Assembly: GCF_003265705.1 (NCBI RefSeq)
Contig: NW_020312859.1
Span: forward strand, 3,184,740 to 3,248,739
From: Callorhinus ursinus
Lineage: Eukaryota > Chordata > Mammalia > Carnivora > Otariidae
Direction: 5' to 3'
DNA: 64,000 bases
Made by a program: the position numbers and the translations under genes. The notes beneath the pieces were generated by a model. The model made no database searches and was not told the origin of the DNA. It saw only the letters and a list, made by a program, of their open reading frames with translations. Of this stretch, positions 32,490-43,325 are shown in pieces (position 1 is the stretch's first letter; each line of letters begins with the position of its first letter).

Positions 32490-33760
32490 AGCAGTACATA
32501 AGCCTAGAAATCCCACCTGGAGCACTTCCCACTTACTTCCCTTACTTCCATAATCCTGGTCCCACTAACTCTGACCAGAGCTATATAACAACAGCCACCA
32601 CAGTATGGCGGCCCATGTGCAATGGGTCAGCTGCAGGCAGTAGCAACACCAGCACTGTCTGTTACCTATGTCCACTCCCTTCCCTGAGGAGAGGGTGGGC
32701 ACCAAGGAGGTCTCCGGGGAGGCCAGCAGGGAGCCCTGCGAGGAAGCCATACAGATCCAAAGCTTGGACTTGCCCTTTCATGTTGGCAGTTGACCAGATA
32801 GGAAGTTTATGACTTCCAAAGAAATATCCAGCCTCATCTGTTGTCCTCAGGATAGGAGTGGAACTTGAGCCTTCCTCTCTTCCTCTTGACTCCATACAGA
32901 ATCTGTAAGAGGGGAGTCTCAGGTCTTAGCCAGTGACCAGCTGGCTCAACCCAGTTTGGGGACCCAGAATATCAGCCTGTGCATCTTCCAGTTCTCAGCT
33001 TCTGGTATCATATAAACAGCTGAGATATCAGAATATAGATATGTCTTAATATGTCTTATTATTTAGATATGGTGAGGCAAACAGATCAGGAGACAATTGC
33101 CATCGAAAAGATAGTTTGTTACTCACAGTTCCCAAGAGAAGGAGGCACACCATGTCATGGAGGTGGGATGGGGTGGGGCACACAGGGAAGCATATGCGTT
33201 GTTCAGAAGCAGAGGGAGGGGGGAGAAATGTGGGCAAAAGTGTTTACTGTGGTTTCTGTGGAAAAGAATACACGAGGTGGGGTAAGCAGATTTAGGATAG
33301 GCTAGTTCAAATAATTTCAGCGGGCTCCAGGCCTAGGGACTGACGTTAATTGTCTGGTACTGGCCCTGGGTGACAAGGGCAGGTGGAGAGTGGCCTGGAG
33401 TGTGAGAGCTCAGTAAAGGAGGTGGTTGCTGGTATGGGCTCCAGATTGGTTGGTTTACATTTAAAAGCACATGCACAGGAGAGCTGTTTACTATCTCTAG
33501 GAATTGGCTAACTCTAGTAGGGGCAGTCCGTCCAGGGTCTACAAGGCCCCAGATATGAAAGCATCAAATACAGAAAAGACATGGTTAATACAAGACATGT
33601 TCACTTATCCATGGGATCCCAGAGAGAAATGAGTCCTGCTCCAACTATGGCCCCTTTACACCTGAGGAATGTCCTGGCTTTAAATCAAAATGGCCAACTC
33701 TCTAGATACACCTGTGGCCAAGGAGCTAAATACTCAACTGTGGAAGTCCTTCGGTCTCAT
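32490..33760. other. flanking sequence, no feature assigned
   Basis: 33045-33560 has the texture of a decayed LTR, but I cannot name it. No coding exon is recognised in the rest. Confidence 0.35.
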
Positions 33761-33764
33761 CATT

Positions 33765-33930
33765 AATATTATGTCTCAGTCTTATGGGTATTTGGTAGAA
33801 TTATACTTCCCCTCCCCTTCAAGTTAGGTATGACGGTGTGACTTGCATTAGCCAAGGGAACATAAATGGAAATGTTATTTGTCACTTCCTGCCAGGAAGT
33901 TTAAGGATCTGGGCATAATTTACTCTATTC
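33765..33930 (+). repeat. MaLR LTR fragment
   Basis: 'gtgacttgcattagccaagg' and 'gtcacttcctgccaggaagt' resemble the middle of MLT1-class LTRs. Confidence 0.45.
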
Positions 33931-33934
33931 TCTT

Positions 33935-34180
33935 TTCTGTCCACCATGAAAACCCTAACAAATTCCAACTCCTCCTTTAAGACCCAATTTAAGTAACAGC
34001 TCTTTGGTGAAGACTTCTCCAAGACTCCAACTCAGTGTTTCAATTTGCTGCTCCAATAACTGCACACAGAACGATTTCACCAAACCTTAGTAATACATTT
34101 GCTCCATGAGTATCTCCAGGGCAGGGAAAATGTCTCACTGATCTTGGTGCTTCCAATGACTAGAACAGGAGCTAAGACAG
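33935..34180 (+). repeat. LINE L2 3' end
   Basis: 'caactcctcctttaagaccc', 'tggtgaagacttctccaaga' and 'tccagggcagggaaaatgtc' follow L2 order. Confidence 0.65.
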
Positions 34181-34695
34181 CACGGATATGCCATGCCCTC
34201 CTCCAGGGGAGACAGAGCTTTGAAGGACCTTCCTAGGTCCTTCTGGCCGGCAGAATGGGGCTCTGGAAACCAGAGAAAGCCATTAGACAAAGAGACGCAG
34301 GTACCGGCAGTCAGCAGTTGGGGTGTCGTGTGCTGGAATGGTAAGATTTGTGGGAATATGGATGGAGCACCAGAGTGTCTGCAACAGGGCTCAGATCCAT
34401 CCTATAACAGGGCAGAACTCTGCTTTCCTTAGGCACGTTCACTCTATATATGTGTGTGTGTGTGCACATATGCATCTCCTTTGGGAACCTGGTTGAGGTG
34501 GGTGACTATTGTCTGGGGCAGTAGTTGGGCATTCCTAGTGCCCTGGCCATTGTATTCTCACAATGGCGCTCCAGCCTGTCCATTATTTCTGACAACCAGC
34601 CAAGTCAGTCCACAGCTTCCACTCCAAATGTCTGCTGGACCAAAGACCAAATGGACCAATGCACGTGTGGTGGAGGCTTTGACACAAGATGATTC
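34181..34695. other. unique flanking sequence
   Basis: Contains a short (TG)n near 34448-34464; otherwise nothing recognised. Confidence 0.4.
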
Positions 34696-34699
34696 ACTC

Positions 34700-34920
34700 A
34701 GGCCCCTGCACAGAAAAAAGCAGATGCCATGGGCTCTGAATTCAAGTCCTAAGTTCTGCTCAACATCCTGTTTGACCTTAGCCAAATCACTGCACCTCTT
34801 TGAGTCTCAGTTTCCACTTCTGCAACATGGGGTGGTAATGCCTACTCCATGGGTTTGTTGTGACAAGAATGATGAGATAGCAAAGCACTTCTAAAATTCT
34901 GAAGCACTATTAAATTGTGA
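34700..34920 (+). repeat. MIR fragment
   Basis: 'gggctctgaattcaagtcct', 'cagtttccacttctgcaaca' and 'gggtttgttgtgacaagaat' in MIR order. Confidence 0.8.
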
Positions 34921-35114
34921 GTCATTAAATGATGTTTTCCTAGTCAAGGATTCCAAAGTCCCCTCACAAAAGGAGGAGACTTCTCCCTGATGCCCCTTGA
35001 ATCCCTTTCCATCTCTCCAGAGAGGCAGTGCCAAGGTCCATCTGGGAGACTTCATACTCCCTGCGGTTTCCTGGGGAGAGGAAGTGGGGGCTGGATGGAA
35101 GGAGGGAGGGTGGG

Positions 35115-35285
35115 AGAGTCCATGGGAAGTTCGTGGAGCACCTGCTGAGAACCAGCACCTGAGCTTTTGGGGTCCTCTCACCAGCCTTCAAAGTGGGCAT
35201 TATTATCAAAGCACTTTTTACAAATGAGGAAACTGAGCCCTAGGGACACATCCCAGAGCCCCAGTCACACGGCCAGAGCCAAGAC
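35115..35285 (-). repeat. MIR fragment
   Basis: 'tttacaaatgaggaaactga' with 'gcccta gggacacatcc' and 'cagtcacacggccagagcc' reads as antisense MIR. Confidence 0.8.
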
Positions 35286-35690
35286 TTCTTCTCTTTTTCT
35301 TTCTTTGAGGATAGTTGACACACAACGTTACGTTAGTGTCAGGTGTACAACATAGTGATTCCACAAGTTTACACATTCTGCTATGCTCACCACAGTGCAG
35401 CTGTCATCTGTCCCAATACATCGCTGTTGTAACAGCCAGGACGTCTTGGAACTGGGATTCGTAGTTGAAATCCATGCTCCTTCTACCCCACATTCCACTC
35501 GAGCTTAAATTATGTGGTGCATACTGCCTTACAATTCAAGGAGTTTGTAATGGGTGAGTTATCTGGAACATGCTCCCTGAGAACTCTCAAGGGCTTACCT
35601 TTGTTGGCCCTATGCACACCTGTATAGTAGTGTGTGCTGGTTACATAAGGAGAAAAATTAAAAACCTTAAATGTGACTAAACCCCACTCA
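35286..35690. other. flanking sequence, possible L1 3' scrap
   Basis: 'gacacacaacgttacgttag' and 'tcaggtgtacaacatagtga' at 35319-35360 resemble an L1 3'UTR piece in sense; the rest is unassigned. Confidence 0.35.
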
Positions 35691-35704
35691 AAAAAGAAAT
35701 TAGA

Positions 35705-35897
35705 GGGGCACCTGGGTGGCTCAGTCTGTTAAGCGTCTGCGTTCGGCTCAGGTCATGATCCTGGGGTCCTGGGATCGAGTCCCGCATCAGACTCCCTGCT
35801 CAGCAGAGAGCCTGCTTCTCCCTCTCCCTCTGCCTGCCACTCTGCCTACTTGTGCTCTCTATCTCTCTGTCAAATAAATAAATAAAATCTTAAAAAA
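35705..35897 (+). mobile_element. Can-SINE with 14-bp target-site duplication
   Basis: Complete head-to-tail SINE: 'ggggcacctgggtggctcag' to 'caaataaataaataaaatc'. aaaaagaaattaga occurs at 35691-35704 and 35898-35911. Confidence 0.95.
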
Positions 35898-35949
35898 AAA
35901 AAGAAATTAGAAATCACCATGTCCAGCTATCTGGGAGGAAATAAAAAGA

Positions 35950-36215
35950 AGCACTACTAGCAGCCAAGAATTCCTGAGGGCTACACATGTGGCAGGCACT
36001 GTGCTAAGTGCTGGACATCTAGTACCTCTATTAATCTCAATAACAACCCCATGAGGTACGTACTACTATTATCCCTGGTTTACAGATAAGGAAAATTGGG
36101 CATAGAGAAGCCAAGTAACTTACGTACAGTTGGTATGTGGTATAGCCAGGATTTGGAACTAGCCAGTTTGGCTCCAAAGCCCACACCCATGACCACTAGA
36201 CCTCACTACACCTCT
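35950..36215 (-). repeat. MIR (near full length)
   Basis: 'gcaggcactgtgctaagtgc', 'tttacagataaggaaaattg' and 'gccaagtaacttacgtacag' in antisense MIR order. Confidence 0.85.
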
Positions 36216-36344
36216 TTGATCTTACATACAAATTTCAGCTTAAGCAAAAAAGAAAACCCTGTTAGTGTTTTTATTGGAATCACATTTAATTGATAAATTG
36301 GGGAGAATTAAAACTTTTAATAGTCTTTCAATCCATTGAGATTT

Positions 36345-36530
36345 TATATATATTTATAAATTTGTATTTTAATATATTTAATATAATATATATTTAATTT
36401 ATATAATGTAAGTTTAATATAATATGTTTAATATATATCCAATATAATATACATTTTGCATAGATTTATATAAATTTATATAGATACACGTGTGTGTGTG
36501 TGTGTGTATACACATATATCGATGTATAGG
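36345..36530. repeat. AT-rich low-complexity tract with (TG)n
   Basis: Runs of tatat/aatata words with almost no G or C, then gtgtgtgtgtgtgtgt at about 36489-36507. Confidence 0.85.
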
Positions 36531-36584
36531 AATACTATTAAAACTCTGAATGCTTATCTTGTACCTAGGAAACTTACCGAATTG

Positions 36585-36807
36585 GGGCACCTGGGTGGCT
36601 CAGTCAGCTAAGCATCTGCTTTCGGCTCAGGTCATGATCCCAGGGTCCTGGGATCGGCCCCCGTGTTGGGCTCCCTGCTGAGCAGGGAGCCTGCTTCTCC
36701 CTCTCCCTGTGCTGGTCTCTCCCTCTGCCGTTCCCCCTGCTTGTGCTCTCTGGCTCTCTCTCTCTCTCTCTCTGTCAAATGAATAAATAAAAATATTTAA
36801 TAAAAAA
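36585..36807 (+). mobile_element. Can-SINE with 18-bp target-site duplication
   Basis: Full SINE with a slightly lengthened pyrimidine middle. Flanks at 36567-36584 and 36808-36825 (aggaaacttacc then g/aaattg) match at 17 of 18 bases. Confidence 0.95.
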
Positions 36808-37654
36808 AGGAAACTTACCAAATTGTCTTGTTTGTGCCAATGGTTTCTCTTCTGTAGATTTTCTGGGTAAATGATCATGTAATCTGCAGAGAGAGAGAGA
36901 GATTCCGCTCTTCCTTTCCGATCATCTTACCACTTTCTTGCTTTCTTCTTACTGCATTGTCCAGCCCCTCCCAGATCAAAATTAAATAAAAGTGTGGGTA
37001 TCAGGCATTCTTGTCTTATTTTTTACTTCAGTAAACACATTGCTTACATTTACAATGAAGCTATTAAGTAAGATACTTATTGTAAGCTTTTGGTAATGCT
37101 CCTTATCAATTAATAGTTTCTTTTTATTTTTGGTTTGTTAAGAGATTTTCTTCTGGCATTATTTATGGTTTATGAAGCTTCTTGAGCATCTGTTGAAATA
37201 ATCATCTGGATTTTATCTTCAAAGCTAGTACTGAACCATCCTTGAATTCCTGGAAAAAACTGTTAGAACTTATATTTGGCTGGAATTTGGTTTTTAATCC
37301 TGCTAAATTCCATTTGCAATTATTTCATTTAGGTTTTTTTATAACTATGTCAACAATCAAAATTGGACTTACATTTTTTTATGCTGTTGTTGCTAAGCTT
37401 TGTGTGTCAAGGTTATAATTATTTTGCCTAATGACTTGAGGAAGAAGAATTTGGATAACTGATTCAGCTTCTTAAATTAAAATTGGATCATTATGCCTTA
37501 TATTTTTCTTCAGTAAATTTTGGTAAACTATACTTTTTTAGAAAGTTGTTCATTTCCTGTAACTTTTCAAATGTATTGGTGTAAAAGTGTTTTTAGTATT
37601 ATTTTACAGGTTTAAAAATTCTACTGTATCATTTCCAGTTATAGAATGATTAAG

Positions 37655-37835
37655 TCACAGTGATAAAAGGCATGTGTAGGGAACAGAGTCAATGGTATCA
37701 TATAAGATTTTATGGGGACAGATGGTGGATACACTTGTGGTGAGCACAGCATAACCTATAGACTTGTTGAATCACTATATTGTACACCTGAAACTAATGT
37801 AACATTGTGAGTCAGCTATACTTCAATAAAAAAAT
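37655..37835 (+). repeat. LINE-1 3'UTR fragment
   Basis: 'gtggtgagcacagcataacc', 'caccatattgtacacctgaa'-like text and 'aactaatgtaacattgtgag' through 'tatacttcaataaaaaaa' are an L1 3' terminus in sense. Confidence 0.75.
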
Positions 37836-38064
37836 TCTATTCTATTATCAATGCTTTTTTCCCCTTTTTAAAATATCAATTATACTCAAGGTTTGTCTAT
37901 GTCACTATATTTTTTCTCTATATTTTCTATTTTCTATATTCTTCTCTACTCTCCAGATTTCTACAGTTACTGGATTTTTTAAAATAGTAACATTTTTTAA
38001 AACAAAGATACTATTTGTAAAGTACCTGGCACTTAGGATTTGGTAAATACTCATTAAGTTAATA

Positions 38065-38300
38065 TATGAAAAATATTTTTGAGCACATGCCAGAGACTAG
38101 AGATTCAACTATGACTGGGACATAATTTGTGTTCTCAAGTTGCTTACAGCTGACCTGGAGAGACAGACAAGCAAATAGTTCATTTAATGTGATAAACACA
38201 ACAGAAGTGAGTACAAAGCAGAATGGGAACACAAAGAAGAACTTCCTGAAGGATGTGAAGTTGAGCGGGGCACTGCAGGATGAGTAGGAGTTATGCAAGT
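38065..38300 (+). repeat. ancient mammalian repeat fragment
   Basis: 'ctagagattcaactatgact', 'gagagacagacaagcaaata' and 'gaagaacttcctgaaggatg' match the order of the ancient repeat at 15938. Confidence 0.5.
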
Positions 38301-38904
38301 GAAAAAGATGGGTGTTTCTTAGCTCCACCCCTGGGCCCATCTTCAGCTGACCCACCTGATATTCTCCATCACTTACAGGGGCCTCAGCTGTGTACAGACC
38401 TGGGCAAAAAGAATAAAGATAGAGTTGGTTGCTACTTCTCACCTTGAGGAAGACAGGTGGCAAAATTCCTTATAGTGACAGCTACTCCCCGACCACTGGT
38501 GGCTTTGTAAACAGGCTCAGCCTTATGGGAAACATCAGAACAAGTACACTATAATAAAAGATGTACAATTTTCTGATCACTCCCCTCCAAAACTCCTCCC
38601 TGGGATCTCAAGGAAATCATTCTACAGAAGCCTTAATTTCCTAGTCTAGAGGAGTGGGACTTATAATGTCCTAAATTGGACAGAGACAGCAGTTTGGTTA
38701 ATGGCCCTGAAAAAGAAGGGTTTCCAGCAATTGCACTACCGGGTATTTACCCCAAAGATACAAATGTAGGGATCTGAAGGGGTACGTGCACCCCAGTGTT
38801 TATAGCAGCAATGTCCACAATAGCCAAACTATGGAAAGAGCCAAAACGTCCATCAACAGATGAATGGATAAAGAAGATGTGGTATATATACACAATGGAA
38901 TATT

Positions 38905-39812
38905 TTTATTCTTTAAATTTTTTATTGTTATGTTAATCACCATACATTACATCATTAGTTTTTGATGTAGTATTCCATGATTCATTGTTTGTGCATAATA
39001 CCCAGGGCTCTATGCAGAACGTGCCCTCTTTAATGCCCATCACCTGGGTAACCCATCCCCCCACCCCCCTTCCCTCTAGAACCCTGTTTGTTTTTCAGAG
39101 TCCATCGTCTCTCATGATTCGTCTCCCCCTCCGATTTCCCCCCCTTCATTCTTCCCCTCCTGCTATCTTCTTCTTTTTTTTTCTTAACATATATTGCATT
39201 ATTTGTTTCAGAGGTACAGATCTGTGATTCAACAGCCTTGCACAATTCACAGCGCTCACCATAGCACATACCCTACCCAATGTCTATCACCCAGCCACCC
39301 CATCCCTCCCACCCCCAACCACTCCAGCAACCCTCAGTTTGTTTCCTGAGATTGAGAATTCCTCATATCAGTGAGGTCATATGATACATGTCTTTCTCTG
39401 ATTGACTTATTTCACTCAGCATAACACCCTCCAGTTCCATCCACGTCATTGCAAATGGCAAGATCTCATTCCTTCTGATGGCTGCATAATATTCCATTGT
39501 GTATATATACCACTTCTTCTTTATCCATTCATCTGCCGATGGACATCTTGGCTCTTTCCACAGTTTGGCTATTGTGGACATTGCTGCTATAAACATTGGG
39601 GTGCACGTACCCCTTCGGATCCCTACATTTGTATCTTTGTGGTAAATACCCAGTAGTGCAATTGCTGGATCGTATGGTAGCTCTATTTTCAACTGTTTGA
39701 GGAACCTCCATACTGTTTTCTAGAGTGGTTGCACCAGCTTGCATTCCCACCAACAGTGTAGGAGGGTACCCCTTTCTCCGCATCCCCGCCAACATCTGTC
39801 ATTTCCTGACTT
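38905..39812 (-). mobile_element. LINE-1 (inner, opposite strand) with 15-bp target-site duplication
   Basis: Reverse-strand carnivore-type L1: 3'UTR and tail at the left ('gtagtattccatgattcatt', 'gcccatcacctgggtaaccc'), ORF2 C-terminus at 39363-39692 (109 codons, with the WMELEGVMLSEIS end). acacaatggaatatt at 38890-38904 and 39813-39827 is the duplication, cut out of the outer L1. Confidence 0.92.
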
Positions 39813-39960
39813 ACACAATGGAATATTATGCAGCCATCAAAAAAACCGAAATCTTGCCATTTGCAACAACATGGATGGAACTAGAGGGTATTATGCTAAG
39901 CGAAATAAGTCAAACAGAAAAAGACAAGATCATATGATCTCAATGATATGAGGAAGTCTT

Positions 39961-40154
39961 TTTTTTTAAGATTTTATTTATTTATTTGACAGAGACAGAG
40001 CAAGAGAGGGAACACAAGCAGGGGGAGTGGGAGAAGGAGAAGCAGGCTTCCCGCTGAGCAGGGAGCCCGATGCGGTGCTCGATCCCAGGACTCTGGGATC
40101 ATGACCTGAGCTGAAGGCAGACTAAGCTTAATGACTGAGCCACCCAGGTGCCCC
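39961..40154 (-). mobile_element. Can-SINE nested in the outer L1
   Basis: Antisense SINE with the variant 'cagactaagcttaatgactg'. Flanks gatatgaggaa(g/t)tctt at 39945-39960 and 40155-40170 match at 15 of 16 bases. Confidence 0.95.
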
Positions 40155-40674
40155 GATATGAGGAATTCTTAATCTCAGGAAACAAGCTGAGGGTTGCTGG
40201 AGTGGTGGGGGGTGGGAGGGATGGGGTGGCTGGGTGATGGACCCTGGGGAGGGTATGTGCTATGGTGAGTGTTATGAATTGTGTAAGACTGATGAATCAC
40301 AGACCTGTACCTCTGAAACAAATAATACATTATAGGAAAAAAAAAAAGAAGATAGTAGGAAGGGAAAAATGACGGGGGGGAATCGGAGGGGGAGACAAAC
40401 CATGAGAGACTATGGACTCTGAGAAACAAACTGAGGGTTTTAGAGGAGAGGGGGGTGGGGGCATGGGTTAGCCCAGTGATGGGTATTAAGGAGGGCATGT
40501 ATTGAATGGAGCACTGGGTGTTATATGCAAACAATGAATCATGAACACAATGAATGGTGACTAACATAACATAATAAATAAATAATAGAATAATAAATAA
40601 AATTTTAAAAAAAGAAAAGAAGGGTTTCAATAGTCCTGATGTGCTGACAGCAACCACTCCACTGCGGACTCGCT

Positions 40675-40885
40675 CAAGAAAACTGTTTATTGAGCACTTA
40701 CTACATACTAAGTGTTTGACAAGAATTATTGCCCTAATCCTCCCAGCCACCTGTGGGAGGTTGCTCTCCCCATTGCTAGGCTATCAGGAAAGTGAAACTT
40801 GGAGAGGTTAGGTGAGGTTAGCCCTAGACAACTCTGGACCTGAGACTCAAACTCAAACAACCTGGCTCTGGGGCCCTTGTACACC
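40675..40885 (-). repeat. MIR fragment
   Basis: 'tattgagcacttactacata' and 'cttggagaggttaggtgagg' fit antisense MIR. Confidence 0.6.
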
Positions 40886-41054
40886 AGGTTGTATGGGCTC
40901 ATGTCCCCAGCACATGGGACAGAGCAGACCCTGGGTGACTTAAGGATGGAGTGAATGGACAGAAGAATGAATTACCACGAAGACTAGGAAGCAACATGGA
41001 AATTAATTGCACTGTAATAGTAAATGAAAAGCAAATGATGAAATGGTGTGTGTG

Positions 41055-41500
41055 AGAGACAGAGAGCTTGTGTTGGCAGGGACTAACTGGGAAGGAGCCT
41101 GAGGGAACTTTCTGGAGTGATCACAATGTTCTACATCTTGATAAAGACTTGAGTTACATAGGCAGATGCAGTTGTCAAACCTCAGTTAATGTACATTTAA
41201 GATTTGTACATTTCATTGCATGTAAATTTCAAATCAAAAGAAAAAATGTAAACAAATTTTGGACTCTAATTAATGACATCATACTGATGTGTTTTAGGAT
41301 TAAAGGATAATTGTTTGAATCGTATCAAAAAAAATGAGATGAATTGATGGATGGATAGAGAAATGGCTGGATAGATGAATAGATGATAAAGCCAGGAGAA
41401 TAAAATGCTAATGGCTGAATCCAAGGGGTGGATATACAGGTGTTCACTTGTAATACTCTTTCAACATTGTTAAACTGTCATAATAAAGTGTTGGGAAATG
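41055..41500 (+). repeat. LINE-1 3'UTR remnant
   Basis: 'gagggaactttctggagtga', 'tcttgataaagacttgagtt', 'catttcattgcatgtaaatt' and, further on, 'ccaaggggtggatatacagg' are L1M-type 3' ends. A (GATG)n-like patch is at 41340-41385. Confidence 0.75.
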
Positions 41501-42035
41501 TCTTGTGCATCGTGGTGGCTACTCTGAGAGGACATTTGTGTCTGACAATTTTGCCCACACGCTGCTGTTTAGTATGCTTTCCCCTTTAACAGAATGCAGA
41601 GAAAGCCCTTCCCCCCTCTTCCTCCCTCCCCCTCTCCTCCCTCATTTCATCCAGCAAATAGCAACAAAGTGCCTGTTGGCAGCAAATCACTTCTCAGGTT
41701 CCTCCTCCTCCTGCAAGCTCTGCTCACCCCCTTTCCCCATACAGCATTGGTTACTCCCTCTGATGGGGACTGTCTGGACCCCAACTAAGGGCCGAGGAGA
41801 GTAGACTTGTATGGAGATCACATGCACACAGGAACCCCACCAGACCGTCAACCTTGCAGACAAGAACCCAGTTTATCTTTGCATCTCCTGCCCCAGCTCT
41901 TGGCCTGGCATGAAGTGGATCATCCACAGTCACTTAGGGAACACTGACACAAAGACAAGGAAAAAGTGTCCTGGGTCCAGCAGATGGAATTCCAGATGAT
42001 TTTTTTTTCCTTCAAACTTTCTGTAATGATGTCCA
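41501..42035. other. unique flanking sequence with L2-like scrap
   Basis: Pyrimidine-rich at 41600-41740. 'gcagacaagaacccagttta' to 'ggcctggcatgaagtgg' (41858-41920) is faintly L2-like. No exon. Confidence 0.35.
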
Positions 42036-42039
42036 ATTG

Positions 42040-42760
42040 TCTTTTGGGTAAGAAGAACTTACAGCTTACTCAGGGGCCCCAGTGATGGCTTTTTACCCTT
42101 TGAGGGAGGAAGAACCAGCATGCTGACTTGCTGTGATGTTTGTTTGCTTGGTTTTATATTTATCATTGGCGTTTTTTTTCCATTTGCTATATGGTTTCTT
42201 TAAAAATACCCAGAGAAGGAAACCACTATACATAAAGAAATTTGAATTTTTGAATACCCGCTTCCCATCTGAAATGTCACTTGCACGTTAAGTCTGTGTC
42301 CCTGAGTTGCTGTGGCAACCTCTGCAGCACTCTTTGCCCGGGGTGACAAAGGGGCCCTTTGTTAGCCGGGAGGCCAGGTCTGGGTGCAGGGACATCCTAT
42401 TCAGTCCATCATAACAAAGGAGCACACGTCCCCCTCTCTGAGCAGGGCAGCCGCTGGCCTGATTACGCCTGCACTGTTGACAACCTTCCAAGGGGAGCCC
42501 GAGAGAAGAAATCCCCTATTACTGGCATCTTTGAACCAAAGTTGTTTTTCTCTTTTTTCTCTCTCTGCGCTGCTTGCTGTACAAAAACCCCTGCAAAGGG
42601 CCCCACTTATGCTCTCGCAAAGAAAAACACCAATTGTAAGGCCTACCTGGAAGAGGGATGAGGCTCCCAATCTTAATTGAATCTCCTAAACTTGGTTATT
42701 AAAATGACAACTCTAGCAGCAGTGGGTGAGCAGATGGGCTCTTCAAATTTTAGCAAGCAG
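42040..42760. promoter_or_regulatory. candidate distal enhancer with clustered CAAAG motifs
   Basis: A repeat-free block of about 700 bp, 13 kb upstream of the CpG-island exon. It carries ACAAAGGGGCCCTTTGT (42346-42362), AACAAAGG (42413-42420), CTTTGAAC (about 42530), CCAAAG, GCAAAG twice, and CAATTG near its end. These are TCF/LEF/SOX-like words. Overlapping open frames of about 100 codons on both strands show no protein likeness. Enhancer status is inferred. Confidence 0.4.
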
Positions 42761-43145
42761 CCTAGCGCTGGCCCAGAAAGTGATCCTGGCTGCCCCTGCC
42801 TCTGGTTCAGCCTCTGCACTTGACAGCAAGTACCCCCAGGTACTCTGACCACATCTGGGGCTCCAGTGTCATTCCGCCTTGGAGGCTCCTCCTCCTCAAA
42901 GGTGAAGTTGGCAGGTGGGGGTGTGGGGGTGCAGTGCCTGGCCCAAGCTGGCTGAGCTGGTCACCTGAGACCAAGGCCTAGGCTCTGAAAGGTTCCAGGA
43001 GGGTAGAGAAGGCCCCAGGCCCAGGCTGCTGCTTCTGCTCCCAGAGCCATGGGCTCCTCACCCCGCACCTGCCAGGTTAGGTCCATTGGAGGCTCTACAG
43101 GCCTTTTTCTTCCCTTTGTCACGGCTCCAACCAGAACCACCTCTT
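42761..43145. other. unique flanking sequence
   Basis: No repeat or exon recognised. Confidence 0.4.
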
Positions 43146-43149
43146 CACA

Positions 43150-43325
43150 CTTCTCTTTCTGTTCCAGTGATGTGTGTGGAAGCTAAGGCTGGGGGCTCCG
43201 GCAGAGCCAGAAACAGTGTCTTGTTATTCCCTGTGCACCAGGGGCCAGCACGGGGCCCGGCACACAGTGCATGTGTTCGGAGAGTATTTGTTGAACCAGC
43301 AAGTCATGCTGAATGAATCTATCAG
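43150..43325 (+). repeat. LINE L2 3' end
   Basis: 'gcaccaggggccagcacggg', 'gcccggcacacagtgcatgt' and 'gagagtatttgttgaaccag' are L2 terminus text. Confidence 0.55.

Larger units (their letters stand above)
36235..37625 (-). repeat. LINE-1 ORF2 remnant, minus strand, interrupted
   Basis: 'ttgataaattggggagaatt', 'caggcattcttgtcttattt', 'gaaccatccttgaattcctg' and 'gcaattatttcatttaggtt' are antisense L1 ORF2. It is broken by a TA-rich expansion (36345-36530, ending in (TG)n and TA runs) and by a Can-SINE. Confidence 0.75.
38725..40614 (+). mobile_element. 5'-truncated LINE-1 (outer), host to two later insertions
   Basis: The sense L1 starts in ORF2 ('ccagcaattgcactaccggg') and ends in a 3'UTR and A-rich tail. 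aaaagaagggtttc at 38711-38724 and 40615-40628 is its 14-bp target-site duplication. The copy is split by an opposite-strand L1 (38905-39812) and a SINE (39961-40154). The tail region appears doubled: an AATAA/A-run at about 40320-40350 is followed by more 3'UTR. Confidence 0.88.

Noticed and set aside
39363..39692. 109-codon minus-strand open frame as a gene
   Set aside because: It is the C-terminal end of LINE-1 ORF2 in a truncated, nested copy.
42359..42680. Overlapping open frames of about 90-100 codons in the CAAAG-rich block
   Set aside because: Three mutually overlapping frames on two strands, none resembling a protein and no splice signals of note. A regulatory reading is more plausible.
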